Source of the DNA: Defluviimonas aquaemixtae
GTDB lineage: Bacteria; Pseudomonadota; Alphaproteobacteria; Rhodobacterales; Rhodobacteraceae
Length of the DNA stretch: 64,000 nt
Direction: 5' to 3'
NCBI RefSeq assembly: GCF_900302475.1
Contig: NZ_OMOQ01000001.1
Location: forward strand, 1,736,001-1,800,000
Shown here: positions 18,817 to 28,035 of the stretch, one piece after another
How the letters are laid out: each line of letters starts with the position of its first letter
How positions within the stretch are numbered: the stretch's first letter is position 1
Position numbers and translations under genes: made by a program
The notes under the pieces: generated by a model
The model's database searches: none
What the model was told of the DNA's origin: nothing
What the model saw: only the letters and a program-made list of their open reading frames with translations

Positions 18817-18856
18817 GTCGGGCATCTGTCGGGCATCCGTCCCGACACGTGTCGGG
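18817..18856. promoter_or_regulatory. tandem repeat plus perfect palindrome inside the operon
   Basis: The only sizeable gap in the ten-gene operon (18779-18866) holds GTCGGGCATC twice in tandem (18817-18826 and 18828-18837). A perfect 16-base palindrome, CCCGACACGTGTCGGG, follows at 18841-18856. It may be an operator, an attenuator or an mRNA processing hairpin in front of the MetE-like, hydrolase and RraA genes. Confidence 0.5.
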
Positions 18857-18866
18857 TCGCCCGCCG

Positions 18867-19832
18867 TCAACCTTTCCAGGTTGGGCCTGCGGGATCGTCG
18901 GTCGCCACGACGTGGTAGAGCGCCGCCTCTCCGGTCATCGAGGGCACGGCGGAATGGGCGAGATCTTCGGGCACGCTCATCGTGTCGCCGGGCGCGAGGA
19001 CAGTGGAACCGCCGTCCCAGTCGACGCGCCAGTGGCCCTTCACCGGCATCAGGACCGAGGGCCTGTCATGTCGGTGCTTCTTCTCGGTCGCCGAGGCGCG
19101 GGTGATGAGATCCACTTCGAAACCGGGTTTGTCGCAGAGCTTGCCCTTTTCGCCGATCACCTTGGCGGGCGTCTTGTCGGCGAGCGCCACGAGGTCCCAG
19201 TAGCGGGCGACGTGGTTCGGGATCACCTCGGCGGTGGTGGGTTCAGGGAAGCCTTTCAGCTCCTCGTCGGTCAGCAGCGGCATGGCCTTTTCGCCCTTGG
19301 GCAGCGTGTCGCCCCTTCTGGTGTCGTAGAGCCTGCCCTTCTCGGAGAGGACCAGCCCGTGGTCCTTCGCGTCCTCGATAACCTGCGGCGCCCAGATCAC
19401 GCCGCCCCCGGCGTCGTCGCCGCCGAGGATCGCCATGATCATCCCGTAATCAGTGCCGATATTCTCGAACCCGCGGAAGATGCCGGTCGGAATGTTGAAG
19501 ATGTCGCCTTTCTCAAGCGTGACCTCGCCCGCCTTACCCCAGCGGCCCCAGAAGAAGCGCCAGCGGCCTTTCAGCACGAAGAACACCTCGGCGGTGCGGT
19601 GGGAATGCAAGCTGTTGCGGCATTTCGGCGGCTGACCCGCCGCGCCGATATTGAAGCCGTGCGGTATGGCGATATGGACGTGTTGGTCTTTCGATTCCGA
19701 GACACCGCCGCCGATGATGGTGAAATTCTCCTTCTGGTCGGAGCCCGGCGTGTGGGCGTCGATGAAGGCGGTATTGCAGGGTTTGAGGTCACCGTAGCGG
19801 ACGATGCGGGGTTCCATCTCGGCGGGAGTCAT
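18867..19832 (-). CDS. bicupin-domain protein
   Basis: 321 residues from the ATG at 19832, which overlaps the preceding stop as ATGA. The first cupin has NSLHSHRTAEVFFVLKGRWRF with GDIFNIPTGIFRGFENIG. The second has EKKHRHDRPSVLMPVKGHW with GDTMSVPEDLAHSAV. Both carry histidine clusters suitable for a metal. It resembles homogentisate/gentisate-type or isomerase bicupins, but no specific reaction can be assigned. A continuous open frame runs far upstream to 20801; that part is an antiframe of the SnoaL gene. Confidence 0.83.
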   Translation of the reverse strand: MTPAEMEPRIVRYGDLKPCNTAFIDAHTPGSDQKENFTIIGGGVSESKDQHVHIAIPHGFNIGAAGQPPKCRNSLHSHRTAEVFFVLKGRWRFFWGRWGKAGEVTLEKGDIFNIPTGIFRGFENIGTDYGMIMAILGGDDAGGGVIWAPQVIEDAKDHGLVLSEKGRLYDTRRGDTLPKGEKAMPLLTDEELKGFPEPTTAEVIPNHVARYWDLVALADKTPAKVIGEKGKLCDKPGFEVDLITRASATEKKHRHDRPSVLMPVKGHWRVDWDGGSTVLAPGDTMSVPEDLAHSAVPSMTGEAALYHVVATDDPAGPTWKG

Positions 19833-20821
19833 TCGGTTGCTCCTGTATGAAGGTGGATCTGCTTCCAGATAGCGATTTCGTCGTAAAGCGCGTATTCGCG
19901 GCGGAGGCCGATGCCGCTCGGGCCGTAGGGGCCGTATTCGGCGTGGCTGATCCCCATCACATGGACATGCGCCCCGGTGGGCGCGCCGAAGGTTCCCCAG
20001 CCGGAATGCGCACCATCCAAGGACCAGCGGATCGCAGCGCGGGGGCTGAGCATGTCGGCGTCCATGCCGATCTGGTGGTGGATCGTGAAGGTGGCGTCGG
20101 GGAAGGATGAGCGCAGCCCGACCCAGAACTCGGTCACGGCCTCGCGCCCGATCGCGGTGCGCGCGCCGGAATACTCGCCGATCACCGCGCGGTCGTAACC
20201 TGCAAGAACATGATTGAAATCCTTGTCCATGATCCGCGTCAGCGTGTCGGCGTAGCGCGCGCCCCACTCGTTGTCGTTGCCCTGCCCGTGATAGCCGCCG
20301 TCGACGTCGATCTCGGGCGTGAAGGGCCGGGTCGCGGCGTTCAGACCGCCTTCGCGGGCGATGAGGTGGCTCGCATAGTCGCGTGGGTTCATGCCCAACT
20401 GGCGGACGATGCCGCCATAGTCGCGCACCAGCCATTCGTCGTAGATCGTGCCCGCTTTCGCCGCGCAGTCGGCGATGACACGCACGGTCCAGCGTTTCCC
20501 GGTCGCCGGACCGAAGGCGCCGTCGCGCGTATGCGTGGCGGTGGTGATGAGGCGGTGCGAGGAGAGGAGCCCGTGGTCGGGGTCGTCGGACCAGATCACG
20601 TCTTCGCCCAGAAGCTGACGGTCGGGAAACTCGTTGATCGTCGCCATGGTCGAGGCGATCACCGCCTGGTTGCCCTTCTGGATACCCATGGGCGAACGAA
20701 CCGGAATGTCCTTGGCGTAGTAGTGGTTCAGCGTCGCTACGCCGCGATCCTCCCAGATCTCCTTCGTGATCCCGATGATGTAGTCGGGGAAGTCCTTCCA
20801 CCTGTTCGAGAAGCCCTTCAA
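19829..20821 (-). CDS. two-domain SnoaL/NTF2-like (polyketide-cyclase-type) protein
   Basis: 330 residues, twice the size of a single SnoaL domain. The first half (about 1-150) contains GVATLNHYYAKDIPVRSPMG and the second (about 190-320) ADTLTRIMDKDFNHVLAGYD and IHHQIGMDADMLSPRAAIRW. Both look like NTF2-like cone folds. Such proteins act as ester cyclases, isomerases, dehydratases or ligand-binding proteins. It overlaps both neighbours by ATGA. A similarly sized two-domain relative sits at 28914-29906 and a one-domain one at 23916-24413. Confidence 0.8.
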   Translation of the reverse strand: MKGFSNRWKDFPDYIIGITKEIWEDRGVATLNHYYAKDIPVRSPMGIQKGNQAVIASTMATINEFPDRQLLGEDVIWSDDPDHGLLSSHRLITTATHTRDGAFGPATGKRWTVRVIADCAAKAGTIYDEWLVRDYGGIVRQLGMNPRDYASHLIAREGGLNAATRPFTPEIDVDGGYHGQGNDNEWGARYADTLTRIMDKDFNHVLAGYDRAVIGEYSGARTAIGREAVTEFWVGLRSSFPDATFTIHHQIGMDADMLSPRAAIRWSLDGAHSGWGTFGAPTGAHVHVMGISHAEYGPYGPSGIGLRREYALYDEIAIWKQIHLHTGATE

Positions 20822-21834
20822 GTCGCGAATCCTTTCGGTTTCAGGGCCGAGCCGCGCATCATCAGCGGGCCGGGGATGAGGATGTGACGCGGCTCCGTAT
20901 CGCCCTCGATGCGCGAGATGAGCGTCTTCGTCGCCGCCTCGACCATGCGGTTCACTGGCTGGCGGATGGTCGTCAGATCGTAGGCGGGCCAGCTGGCAAT
21001 CGGCACGTCGTCATAGCCGACGACCGAGACGTCGCCGGGGACCTTCAATCCCAGCTCGAAGCGCAGCACATCCATCACCGCGAAGGCCATGTGGTCGTTG
21101 CCGACGAAGACCGCGTCGGGCCGGTCGCGGCCCCCGAAAAGGTCGCGCGTAAGGCTCGCCGCGGTATCGCGATTGTACATGCCGTCGAGGACCGCCACCG
21201 GTTCGAGCCCGTGATCCCTCAGCCCCTCGGCGAAGCCCTTCGCGCGGTCGCGCCCCGTGGACGCCTCCTGCCAGCCGGCGATATGGGCGATGCGCTTGTG
21301 CCCGCCGGCGGCGAGGAAATTGGCGACGGTGCGACCGCCCGCGACGTTGTCCGACGTCACCTCGGAGAGCCGCGGGTCGTCCTGGCCGCGGTTGAACATC
21401 ACGACGGGGATGCCGGCAGCCTCGCAAAGATTGGTGAGGTCGTTCGTCATCGCGACCGAGGCGGTGACGATGCCGTCGACCTGGTAGTCCAGAAGTTCCT
21501 GTACGATCCGGCCGATATCGGTCTGCGCCTGCGGCACGGTGAAGACGAGGATGTGATAGCCCTTCTCCTGTAGCGTGTTCGACAGACATTCGAGGGCCAT
21601 CGGGTAGAACTGGTTGTCGAGATAGGCAACGACGAGACCGATGATCCGGCTCTTGCCGGTGATCATGGCCCGGGCGAGCGGATTGGGGCGGTAGCCCAGT
21701 TCCTCGGCGGCGCGGCGGACCTTGTCGACGGTCTTCTTCGAGGCCGAAGCCCCCGGCGTGAAGACGCGGCTGACGGCCGATTGGCTGACCCCGGCGCGGC
21801 GGGCGACGTCGAAGGATGTGACCTTGTCCTTCAT
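20818..21834 (-). CDS. LacI-family transcriptional regulator
   Basis: 338 residues from ATG 21834, overlapping the SDR stop as TGATG. The N-terminal LacI helix-turn-helix reads SFDVARRAGVSQSAVSRVF and the hinge helix RPNPLARAMITGKS. The rest is a periplasmic-binding-type effector domain (IGLVVAYLDNQFYP ... FVGNDHMAFAVMDVL ... VVGYDDVPIASWPAYDLTTI). It is embedded in the catabolic operon, so it probably responds to a pathway intermediate and acts on the two LacI-type sites at 25472-25558. Confidence 0.93.
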   Translation of the reverse strand: MKDKVTSFDVARRAGVSQSAVSRVFTPGASASKKTVDKVRRAAEELGYRPNPLARAMITGKSRIIGLVVAYLDNQFYPMALECLSNTLQEKGYHILVFTVPQAQTDIGRIVQELLDYQVDGIVTASVAMTNDLTNLCEAAGIPVVMFNRGQDDPRLSEVTSDNVAGGRTVANFLAAGGHKRIAHIAGWQEASTGRDRAKGFAEGLRDHGLEPVAVLDGMYNRDTAASLTRDLFGGRDRPDAVFVGNDHMAFAVMDVLRFELGLKVPGDVSVVGYDDVPIASWPAYDLTTIRQPVNRMVEAATKTLISRIEGDTEPRHILIPGPLMMRGSALKPKGFAT

Positions 21835-22598
21835 CAGTCCGCCGTCCAGCCGCCGTCGATCATCAGGGATGTCCCCGTCACCAGCGCCGAGGCGTCCGAG
21901 GCGAGGTAGGTGACGGCGCCCATGATGTCCTCGACCTCGCCGGTGCGGCCGAGCTTGATCTTCTCCTCGATCCATTTCACGCGTTCGGGGTTGGCGAAGG
22001 TGCTTTCGGTCAGCGGCGTGCGGATGAAGGTCGGGCAGATCGTATTGATGCGGATCTTGTGCGGCCCCCATTCGATCGCCATCGCCTTCACCATGCCTTC
22101 GAGCCCGTGCTTGGCGGCGCAGTAGACCGCGCGGTCGATGCCGCCGACATGGGCCATCTGGGACGAGATGTGGATGATCGAGCCGGGCTTCTTCGCCGCG
22201 ATCAGCCCGCGCGCCACGCCGGCCGAAAGGAAATAGGCGGCGCGGAGGTTGACGGCCATCACAGCGTCGTAGTCCTCGGGCCGGGTCTCTAGCGCCGGGC
22301 CGTGGCGGGCGAGGCCGGCGGAGTTCACGGCGATGTCGAACGGGGCCTGCGCCTTCAGTTTCGCGGTCAGGTCGTCGAGGTCGGCCATGTCCATGGGCAG
22401 CGCCTCGGCGTCCCCACCCTGCCCCACGATATCCTCCACCGCCGCTTTGAGCCTGTCGGCGCTCCGCGCCGCGCAAACCACATGGGCGCCAGCCTCGGCG
22501 AGCGCAGCGGCACAGGCAAGGCCGATTCCCGACGAGGCGCCGGTAACGAGCGCGCGACGGCCATCGAGTCGGAACGAGGGGGTGCGCGGGAGGGTCAT
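21834..22598 (-). CDS. short-chain dehydrogenase/reductase
   Basis: 254 residues, a classical SDR: nucleotide-binding [12 protein letters not shown] (NNAG position), catalytic Ser in [13 protein letters not shown], and YxxxK in AVYCAAKHG. The C-terminus MIDGGWTAD is typical. It oxidises a secondary alcohol with NAD(P). It is coupled by ATGA to the HisD-like dehydrogenase upstream, suggesting successive oxidations of one polyol or hydroxy acid. Confidence 0.93.
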   Translation of the reverse strand: MTLPRTPSFRLDGRRALVTGASSGIGLACAAALAEAGAHVVCAARSADRLKAAVEDIVGQGGDAEALPMDMADLDDLTAKLKAQAPFDIAVNSAGLARHGPALETRPEDYDAVMAVNLRAAYFLSAGVARGLIAAKKPGSIIHISSQMAHVGGIDRAVYCAAKHGLEGMVKAMAIEWGPHKIRINTICPTFIRTPLTESTFANPERVKWIEEKIKLGRTGEVEDIMGAVTYLASDASALVTGTSLMIDGGWTAD

Positions 22599-23905
22599 TC
22601 AGCCGCCGTCCCGTATTCGACATTCCGCCCACCATACCGCCTGACGCGGAGATTGCACTGTTCGGCGTGGCCGACGAAGCCTTCGAGCAGGCAGAGCCGT
22701 GAGCCATAGGCACCGATCAGCGCTGCCGCCTCGTCGGTGGTGATCTTCTGGTAACTGTGTGTTTTCAGAAACTTGCCGACCCAGAGCCCGCCGGTGTAGC
22801 GCCCCGCCTTCTTGGTGGGCAATGTATGGTTGGTGCCGATCACCTTGTCGCCGTTCGCGACATTGGTGCGGGGGCCGAGGAACAGCGCGCCGTAGCTGTG
22901 CATATGCTCGAGGAACCAGTCGTCGCGGTCGGTCATGACCTGGACGTGTTCGGACGCGATGTCATTGGCGACGCCGAGCATCTCGTCGTAGGTGTCGCAG
23001 AGGATGACCTCGCCATAGTCGCGCCAGCTTACCCCGGCGGTCTCCGCGGTGGGCAGGATCTTTAGGAGCCGGTCGACCTCGGCCAGCGTCGCCTCGGCGA
23101 GTTTGCGGGAATTGGTGACAAGGACGGCGGGCGAGTTGTAGCCATGCTCGGCCTGGCCGAGAAGATCGGTCGCGCACATCTCAGCATCCACCGTCTCATC
23201 CGCGATCACCATCGTCTCGGTCGGGCCGGCGAAGAGGTCGATGCCTACGCGGCCGTAGAGCTGGCGCTTGGCCTCGGCGACGAAGGCATTGCCGGGGCCG
23301 ACGAGCATGTCGACGGGCCTGATCGTCTCAGTGCCCAAGGCCATCGCGCCCACGGCCTGCATTCCGCCGAGGACGTAGATCTCATGCGCGCCGCCCAAGT
23401 GCATCGCGGCGACGATGGCGGGGTGCGGCGCGCCCTTCACCGGCGGTGCGGAGGCCGCGATGCGGGGCACGCCCGCGACGGTAGCGGTCAAGACCGACAT
23501 ATGCGCCGAGGCTACCATCGGGAACTTGCCGCCCGGCACGTAGCAGCCCACGGACTGCACCGGGATGTTCCTGTGGCCGAGGATCACGCCGGGCATCGTC
23601 TCGACCTCGATATCGGTCATCGAGGCCCTTTGCGCCTCAGCGAAGCTGCGGATCTGCTTTTGCGCGAAGCGGATGTCGTCCATCTCGCGGGCCGAGACCT
23701 TCTGCATCGCGGCCTCGATCTCGGACGCGGTGAGCAGGAAGGACGCCGGTTGGTACTTGTCGAACTTCGCGGAAAGTGCGCGCACTGCGGCGTCGCCGCG
23801 TGTTTCGATGTCCCTCAGCGTCGCCTCGACGACCCCGCGAACCTTCGCATCGTCCTCGGCCCGGTCGGCCTCGGGCTTGCCACGCTTGAGATGGGTGATG
23901 CTCAT
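22595..23905 (-). CDS. histidinol dehydrogenase family protein, HpsN (sulfopropanediol 3-dehydrogenase)-like
   Basis: 436 residues, the HisD fold. Recognisable parts are [38 protein letters not shown], and the catalytic ASEHVQV with conserved Glu-His. [20 protein letters not shown] then [12 protein letters not shown] is closer to the catabolic HpsN subgroup than to biosynthetic HisD, as I recall those sequences. HpsN oxidises a terminal alcohol (2,3-dihydroxypropane-1-sulfonate) to the acid in two NAD-dependent steps. With no other his genes nearby, a catabolic alcohol-to-acid role is likely; the substrate is open. Confidence 0.87.
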   Translation of the reverse strand: MSITHLKRGKPEADRAEDDAKVRGVVEATLRDIETRGDAAVRALSAKFDKYQPASFLLTASEIEAAMQKVSAREMDDIRFAQKQIRSFAEAQRASMTDIEVETMPGVILGHRNIPVQSVGCYVPGGKFPMVASAHMSVLTATVAGVPRIAASAPPVKGAPHPAIVAAMHLGGAHEIYVLGGMQAVGAMALGTETIRPVDMLVGPGNAFVAEAKRQLYGRVGIDLFAGPTETMVIADETVDAEMCATDLLGQAEHGYNSPAVLVTNSRKLAEATLAEVDRLLKILPTAETAGVSWRDYGEVILCDTYDEMLGVANDIASEHVQVMTDRDDWFLEHMHSYGALFLGPRTNVANGDKVIGTNHTLPTKKAGRYTGGLWVGKFLKTHSYQKITTDEAAALIGAYGSRLCLLEGFVGHAEQCNLRVRRYGGRNVEYGTAAE

Positions 23906-23915
23906 GGCGTTGTCC

Positions 23916-24413
23916 TCATGCTTCGGGTCGGGCAGGTTCGCGCTCGCCGCGGTCGTAGGCTTCCCAACCCTCGCCGCCGAACACGTCGTGGCCGAGCTGA
24001 GCGAGCACGGAGGCGAAATCGACCGAGACCGGGTTGTCGGCGATGCGCCCGTCCTCGACGCGCCAGAAATCCATGTAGGGGATGCGGATGCGCTTGCCGG
24101 TGGGGGCGAGCCCCATGAAGGGACCGGAATGGGTGGCCTCGATATGGCCGAAACAGGCGGCCCAGTCGCCGTCGGCCAGAAATTTCTCGGTGACGTACGT
24201 GCGGTCGGTGAAAGCGGCGCGCAAGGGCAGTTGCCAGTTGTGGCGAAACTCGGCGACGCCCTTCTTGGTGCCGCAGCCCTGGTTGCCGCGCCAGAGGAAA
24301 TCGGCGTGGAAGTAGCGGGTCATGTCGTTCTCGCCGGCGACAAGCGCGTCCTCCATCCGACGCACCGCGGCGAGCGTCTCGGCACTTTGGCGTGCGTGAT
24401 CCTCAGGCGTCAT
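23916..24413 (-). CDS. SnoaL-like/NTF2-like single-domain protein
   Basis: 165 residues: [22 protein letters not shown], then [22 protein letters not shown] and [18 protein letters not shown], a typical SnoaL (ketosteroid-isomerase-like) pattern with the conserved G-R-ph-Ile-x-x-hydrophobic ending. It overlaps the ATPase stop by ATGA and lies 10 bases before the HisD-like gene. The role within the pathway is unknown (isomerase, dehydratase or lactone-cyclising activity possible). Confidence 0.83.
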   Translation of the reverse strand: MTPEDHARQSAETLAAVRRMEDALVAGENDMTRYFHADFLWRGNQGCGTKKGVAEFRHNWQLPLRAAFTDRTYVTEKFLADGDWAACFGHIEATHSGPFMGLAPTGKRIRIPYMDFWRVEDGRIADNPVSVDFASVLAQLGHDVFGGEGWEAYDRGEREPARPEA

Positions 24414-25456
24414 GGGTCGATCCTTTCGCCGGTCTTGGCATCGAAGAGATGGCAGATCGCGGCGGGGATGCCCGCCTGGATCGGGTCGTCGATCTCGGCG
24501 CGGAAGTCCTTGGGCGCCTTGATCGAGACCAGCGCACCGCCCGCCTTGACGGTGATCATGGTCGCATCGCCGAGAAGCTCCAGCGAATAGATCGGTGCGG
24601 CGATCTCTCCCTTGTCGGCGATACGCGCATCCTCGGCTCGGAAGCCGAGCGTCACCGCGCCGTCGGGACCCTTCAGCCCCGGGATGCGGACGTTCTTGCC
24701 GACGAAGGTCCCGCCCCTCAGCTCGCCCTCCATCAAGTTCATCGCCGGATTGCCGATGAAGCCCGCGACGAAGCTGTTGGCGGGGCGGTCGTAGATCTCG
24801 GTCGGCGTGGCGACCTGCTGGACGATGCCCTTGTTCATCACCACGACCCGGTCGGCGAGCGTCATCGCCTCGATCTGGTCGTGGGTGACGTAGATCGTGG
24901 TGACCTTCAGCTCGTGGCTGAGATTCTTGATCTGTGCCCGGGTCGAGACTCGGAGCTTGGCGTCGAGGTTCGACAGGGGCTCGTCCATCAGGAACACGTT
25001 CGGCTGGCGGACGATGGCGCGGGCCAATGCCACGCGCTGGCGCTGGCCGCCGGACAGCTCGGCGGGGCGGCGGTGGAGGAAGTCTGTGAGCTCCACCATC
25101 TCGGCGGCGCGGCGCACCCGCTCGTCATGGCCGCCGGAATCGGTCTTGCGCACCTTCAGGGGAAAGCGGATGTTCTCATAGACGTTCATGTTGGGATAGA
25201 GCGCATAGCTCTGGAACACCATCGCGACGTCCCGGTCCTTCGGGTCGAGGTCATTGACGCGCTTGCCGTCGATCAGGATGTCGCCCTCGGTCGCCTCCTC
25301 GAGCCCCGCGATCATGCGCATCGTCGTCGTCTTGCCGCAGCCTGAGGGGCCGAGGAGGACGAGAAATTCGCGGTCGGGAATGGTAAGGTCGAATTTGTGG
25401 ACGCCGACGAAGGCCCCCCAGCGCTTGGAGATATTGCGCAGCTGAATCTCGGCCAT
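24410..25456 (-). CDS. sugar-type ABC transporter ATP-binding protein (MalK/UgpC family)
   Basis: 348 residues from ATG 25456 (start MAEIQLRNISKRWG); 27 further upstream codons of open frame overlap the operator and were left out. Walker A GPSGCGKTT, signature [14 protein letters not shown], Walker [14 protein letters not shown]-loop THD and a C-terminal TOBE domain. It is encoded divergently from the binding protein and permeases at 25704-28917, for which it is the likely partner. It leads the ten-gene minus-strand operon. Confidence 0.9.
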   Translation of the reverse strand: MAEIQLRNISKRWGAFVGVHKFDLTIPDREFLVLLGPSGCGKTTTMRMIAGLEEATEGDILIDGKRVNDLDPKDRDVAMVFQSYALYPNMNVYENIRFPLKVRKTDSGGHDERVRRAAEMVELTDFLHRRPAELSGGQRQRVALARAIVRQPNVFLMDEPLSNLDAKLRVSTRAQIKNLSHELKVTTIYVTHDQIEAMTLADRVVVMNKGIVQQVATPTEIYDRPANSFVAGFIGNPAMNLMEGELRGGTFVGKNVRIPGLKGPDGAVTLGFRAEDARIADKGEIAAPIYSLELLGDATMITVKAGGALVSIKAPKDFRAEIDDPIQAGIPAAICHLFDAKTGERIDP

Positions 25457-25471
25457 CCCGCACGCTCCGCT

Positions 25472-25558
25472 TGCAAACGACTGCAATATACGTAGCCGCG
25501 AATCGCTGGAGTTGGCAAGCCCGGCACACGCACACACGAGGTTCAGTTAGCGCTTGCA
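25472..25558. promoter_or_regulatory. two LacI-family operators in a divergent promoter
   Basis: TGCAAACGACTGCA at 25472-25485 and AGTTAGCGCTTGCA at 25545-25558 (reading TGCAAGCGCTAACT on the other strand) both fit the LacI-family pattern TGNAANCGNTTNCA with few mismatches. They sit 73 bases apart between the ATPase gene and the binding-protein gene. The LacI regulator in the operon is the natural candidate. Confidence 0.6.
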
Positions 25559-25703
25559 AGGATATTCAGTTCTGACGTTAAATCGCATATGTATGCAGTT
25601 AGTCGAGCGATTCGGCATTCTGACTGCGTGGCGCAGCACATCGGCGCCGAGACAATAGCCCCGCTTGAGACGGGGTGGGATGAGACACGGAGGGTCTGAG
25701 ATC

Positions 25704-26945
25704 ATGACAATGTGCAAACAGCTGGCGCTGACCGCCGCCTTCGCCGTCCTCGGCGGCTCGGCGGCGATGGCGGGTTGCGGCATCGAGGCCGGCCGGGTGA
25801 GCATCGTCGGCAACGAGTTCCCCGCGATCCATACCGTCGCAAACGGCGCAATGGCCTGCGCGGGCGACGGGGTCGAGGTCAAGGCGAACCTGACCGCCGA
25901 TCACCAGAAGATCAACGTGGCCGGCATGCAGGGCAATCCGGCGGAATACACCACGGCGATCATCGCCAATTCCTCGATCGTCGCCTTGATCAACGAAGAC
26001 GTGATCCGGCCGCTCGACGACCTCGTCGCCGAGCACGGGCAGGACATTCCGAAAAGCCAGCTCATCACCATAGACGGCAAGGTGATGGCGGTGGCGTTCA
26101 TGGCCAATGCCCAGCACCTCGTCTACCGCAAGGACGTGCTGGAGCAGATCGGCGTCGCGCCGCCGAAGACCTACGAGGAGCTTCTGGAGGCGGCGAAGAT
26201 GATCCGCGAACAGGGGATCATGCAGAACCCGGTGGGCGGCGCCTATGCGGCCGGCTGGAACCTCGCCGAGGAATTCGTGAACATGTATATCGGCCATGGC
26301 GGCGCGTTCTACAAACCCGGCACCGCCGAGGTCTCGATCAACAACGAGCAGGGCGTGGCCACGCTCGACATGCTGAAGGCGCTCAGCGAGTACATGAACC
26401 CGGACTTCCTGACGCATGACTCGAACGCCACCTCGGCGGAGTGGGAAGCCGGCAATGTCGCGCTGATGAACATGTGGGGGTCGCGGACGGGTGTCCTGAT
26501 GGATGAGGAGGGCTCGGCGCCCGAAGTCTACGAGAACACCATGGTCGGCGCGCCGATGACCGTGGGCGGCGGGTCGACGCCGGCCTCGACCCTCTGGTGG
26601 GACGGCTGGACCGTGGCCAAGAACGTCTCGGATGCCGATGCCGAGGCCACGTTCATTGCCATGAAGAACGGCATCAGCCCGTCGATCCTGAATGACGAGA
26701 CCATGGGCCAGGCGGTCTGGATGATCGAGGGCTACGAGCCCGCCCCGGTCAACGCGGGCGTCTTCGCCGCGATCGAGATGGGAACGACTCCCTATCCGAT
26801 GCTGCCCTATCAGGGGCTGTTGCACACCGCGCTCGGCGACAACCTCGCCGAGTTCCTGCAGGGCAAGGAAAGCGCCGAGCAGGCGCTCGCCGATGTCGAG
26901 GCGGCCTATTCGGCGGCCGCCAAGGAAAAGGGCTTTCTGAACTGA
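25704..26945 (+). CDS. sugar-type ABC transporter substrate-binding protein
   Basis: 413 residues from ATG 25704, with GGAGGG 9 bases upstream. Signal peptide LALTAAFAVLGGSAAMA. Extracellular solute-binding family 1 features: NAQHLVYRKDVLEQIGVAPPKTYEEL, NPVGGAYAAGWNLAEEF, GNVALMNMWGSRTG and a WW pair in STLWWDGW that may stack on a sugar-like ligand. First gene of the plus-strand half of the divergent regulon, separated from the permeases by a strong hairpin. Confidence 0.92.
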   Translation: MTMCKQLALTAAFAVLGGSAAMAGCGIEAGRVSIVGNEFPAIHTVANGAMACAGDGVEVKANLTADHQKINVAGMQGNPAEYTTAIIANSSIVALINEDVIRPLDDLVAEHGQDIPKSQLITIDGKVMAVAFMANAQHLVYRKDVLEQIGVAPPKTYEELLEAAKMIREQGIMQNPVGGAYAAGWNLAEEFVNMYIGHGGAFYKPGTAEVSINNEQGVATLDMLKALSEYMNPDFLTHDSNATSAEWEAGNVALMNMWGSRTGVLMDEEGSAPEVYENTMVGAPMTVGGGSTPASTLWWDGWTVAKNVSDADAEATFIAMKNGISPSILNDETMGQAVWMIEGYEPAPVNAGVFAAIEMGTTPYPMLPYQGLLHTALGDNLAEFLQGKESAEQALADVEAAYSAAAKEKGFLN

Positions 26946-26952
26946 GCCCGTC

Positions 26953-26979
26953 CGAAGGGGCGCGGCCCGCGCCCCTTCG
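26953..26979 (+). terminator. strong stem-loop between binding-protein and permease genes
   Basis: A perfect 12-base-pair, G+C-rich inverted repeat (arm CGAAGGGGCGCG, 3-base loop) begins 8 bases after the binding-protein stop. It is followed by only a single T, not a T-run. Such intercistronic hairpins usually stabilise the binding-protein mRNA and reduce readthrough into the permease genes. Confidence 0.6.
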
Positions 26980-27009
26980 TCCCCGACCGCCTGTCCGGAC
27001 GCGCCAGCC

Positions 27010-28032
27010 ATGAAACACAAGACGTTCTTCCTGTTCGTCCTGCCGTCGTCGCTGGCGATGCTGCTGTTCATCTTCTTTCCGCTGATCTCGATCGTCGTGC
27101 AGTCGCTCTATGTCGCACATGACCAGGTGATCGTGACGGTCGAGAATTGCGGCCCCTTCGGCTGCACCGAAGCGACGATGATCGACCAGGCGGCGACCGA
27201 GGAACTGCGCCGCGAACAGCCGCTTGGGCGGTTCGCCGGGGTCGAGACCTATCTCGATCGGGGCCATCTGGCGGTGACCGAGGTCGGCCGGGCCTGGGAC
27301 GCGTCCGGAAGCTGGCGCGACTTCGGAAGCCGGATGCTGAACCTGCCCTTCTACAAGGCCATCGCCTTCACGCTGACCTACACCTTTGTCGTGACGCCGC
27401 TGACGATCATCCTCGGCTTCATGATCGCGGTCGCCGTCAACGCGGCGGTGAGCGCGATCAGGGGGCCGCTGATCTTCTTCTCGCTCCTGCCGATGATCAT
27501 CACCCCGCTTGTTGGGTCGCTCATCCTGTTCTGGATGGTCGATGCGCGCGGCATCATCGGCTCGGCCTTGCAGGTCGTCGCGGGCGATCCGAGCCTGTCG
27601 GTCAAGGCCTCGACGCCCCTGATGTGGATCATGCTGATGGTCTACGGCGTCTGGCACGCGGCCCCCTTCGCCTTCATCGTCTACTACGCGGGCTTACAGA
27701 CGGTGAACAAGGACACGCTGGAATCGGCGATGATCGACGGGGCGAGCCGCTGGCAGCGCATCCGCTATGTCGTGCTGCCGCATCTCTTACCGCTCACGAC
27801 CTTCATCGCGCTCATCCAGCTCATGGATAATTTCCGGGTCTTCGAACCGATCGTCAGCTTCGCCGCCTCGGCGCATGCGACCTCTCTGAGCTGGGCGATC
27901 TTCAACGACCTCGGCGGCGAGACCCGTCAGCTCTCGTCGGCCGCCGCGACCTCGGTCCTGACGGTGATCGGCGTCGCGATCCTTCTGTCGCCGGTGCTGG
28001 TGCGCACCTGGCGCGAATTCGGAAAGAGCTGA
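27010..28032 (+). CDS. ABC transporter permease (MalF-like)
   Basis: 340 residues with a first helix FFLFVLPSSLAMLLFIFFPL, then an unusually long periplasmic segment (about residues 37-115, containing two cysteines in ENCGPFGC), then five more helices. The EAA loop is ESAMIDGASRWQRIRYVVLPHLLP. No clear Shine-Dalgarno before ATG 27010. Pairs with the permease at 28036. Confidence 0.9.
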   Translation: MKHKTFFLFVLPSSLAMLLFIFFPLISIVVQSLYVAHDQVIVTVENCGPFGCTEATMIDQAATEELRREQPLGRFAGVETYLDRGHLAVTEVGRAWDASGSWRDFGSRMLNLPFYKAIAFTLTYTFVVTPLTIILGFMIAVAVNAAVSAIRGPLIFFSLLPMIITPLVGSLILFWMVDARGIIGSALQVVAGDPSLSVKASTPLMWIMLMVYGVWHAAPFAFIVYYAGLQTVNKDTLESAMIDGASRWQRIRYVVLPHLLPLTTFIALIQLMDNFRVFEPIVSFAASAHATSLSWAIFNDLGGETRQLSSAAATSVLTVIGVAILLSPVLVRTWREFGKS

Positions 28033-28035
28033 GCC

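Noticed and set aside
19833..20801. Upstream extension of the cupin frame to a 644-codon protein
   Set aside because: The extension overlaps the SnoaL-like gene in another frame and is Arg/Gly-rich; the ATGA junction at 19829-19832 gives a natural start.
21835..22713. Upstream extension of the LacI regulator frame to 631 codons
   Set aside because: It is an alternative frame of the SDR gene; the helix-turn-helix begins right after the ATG at 21834.
22595..23905. Biosynthetic histidinol dehydrogenase (hisD)
   Set aside because: It has the HisD fold, but it sits in a catabolic operon with a transporter and shows HpsN-type sequence features; no other his genes are nearby.
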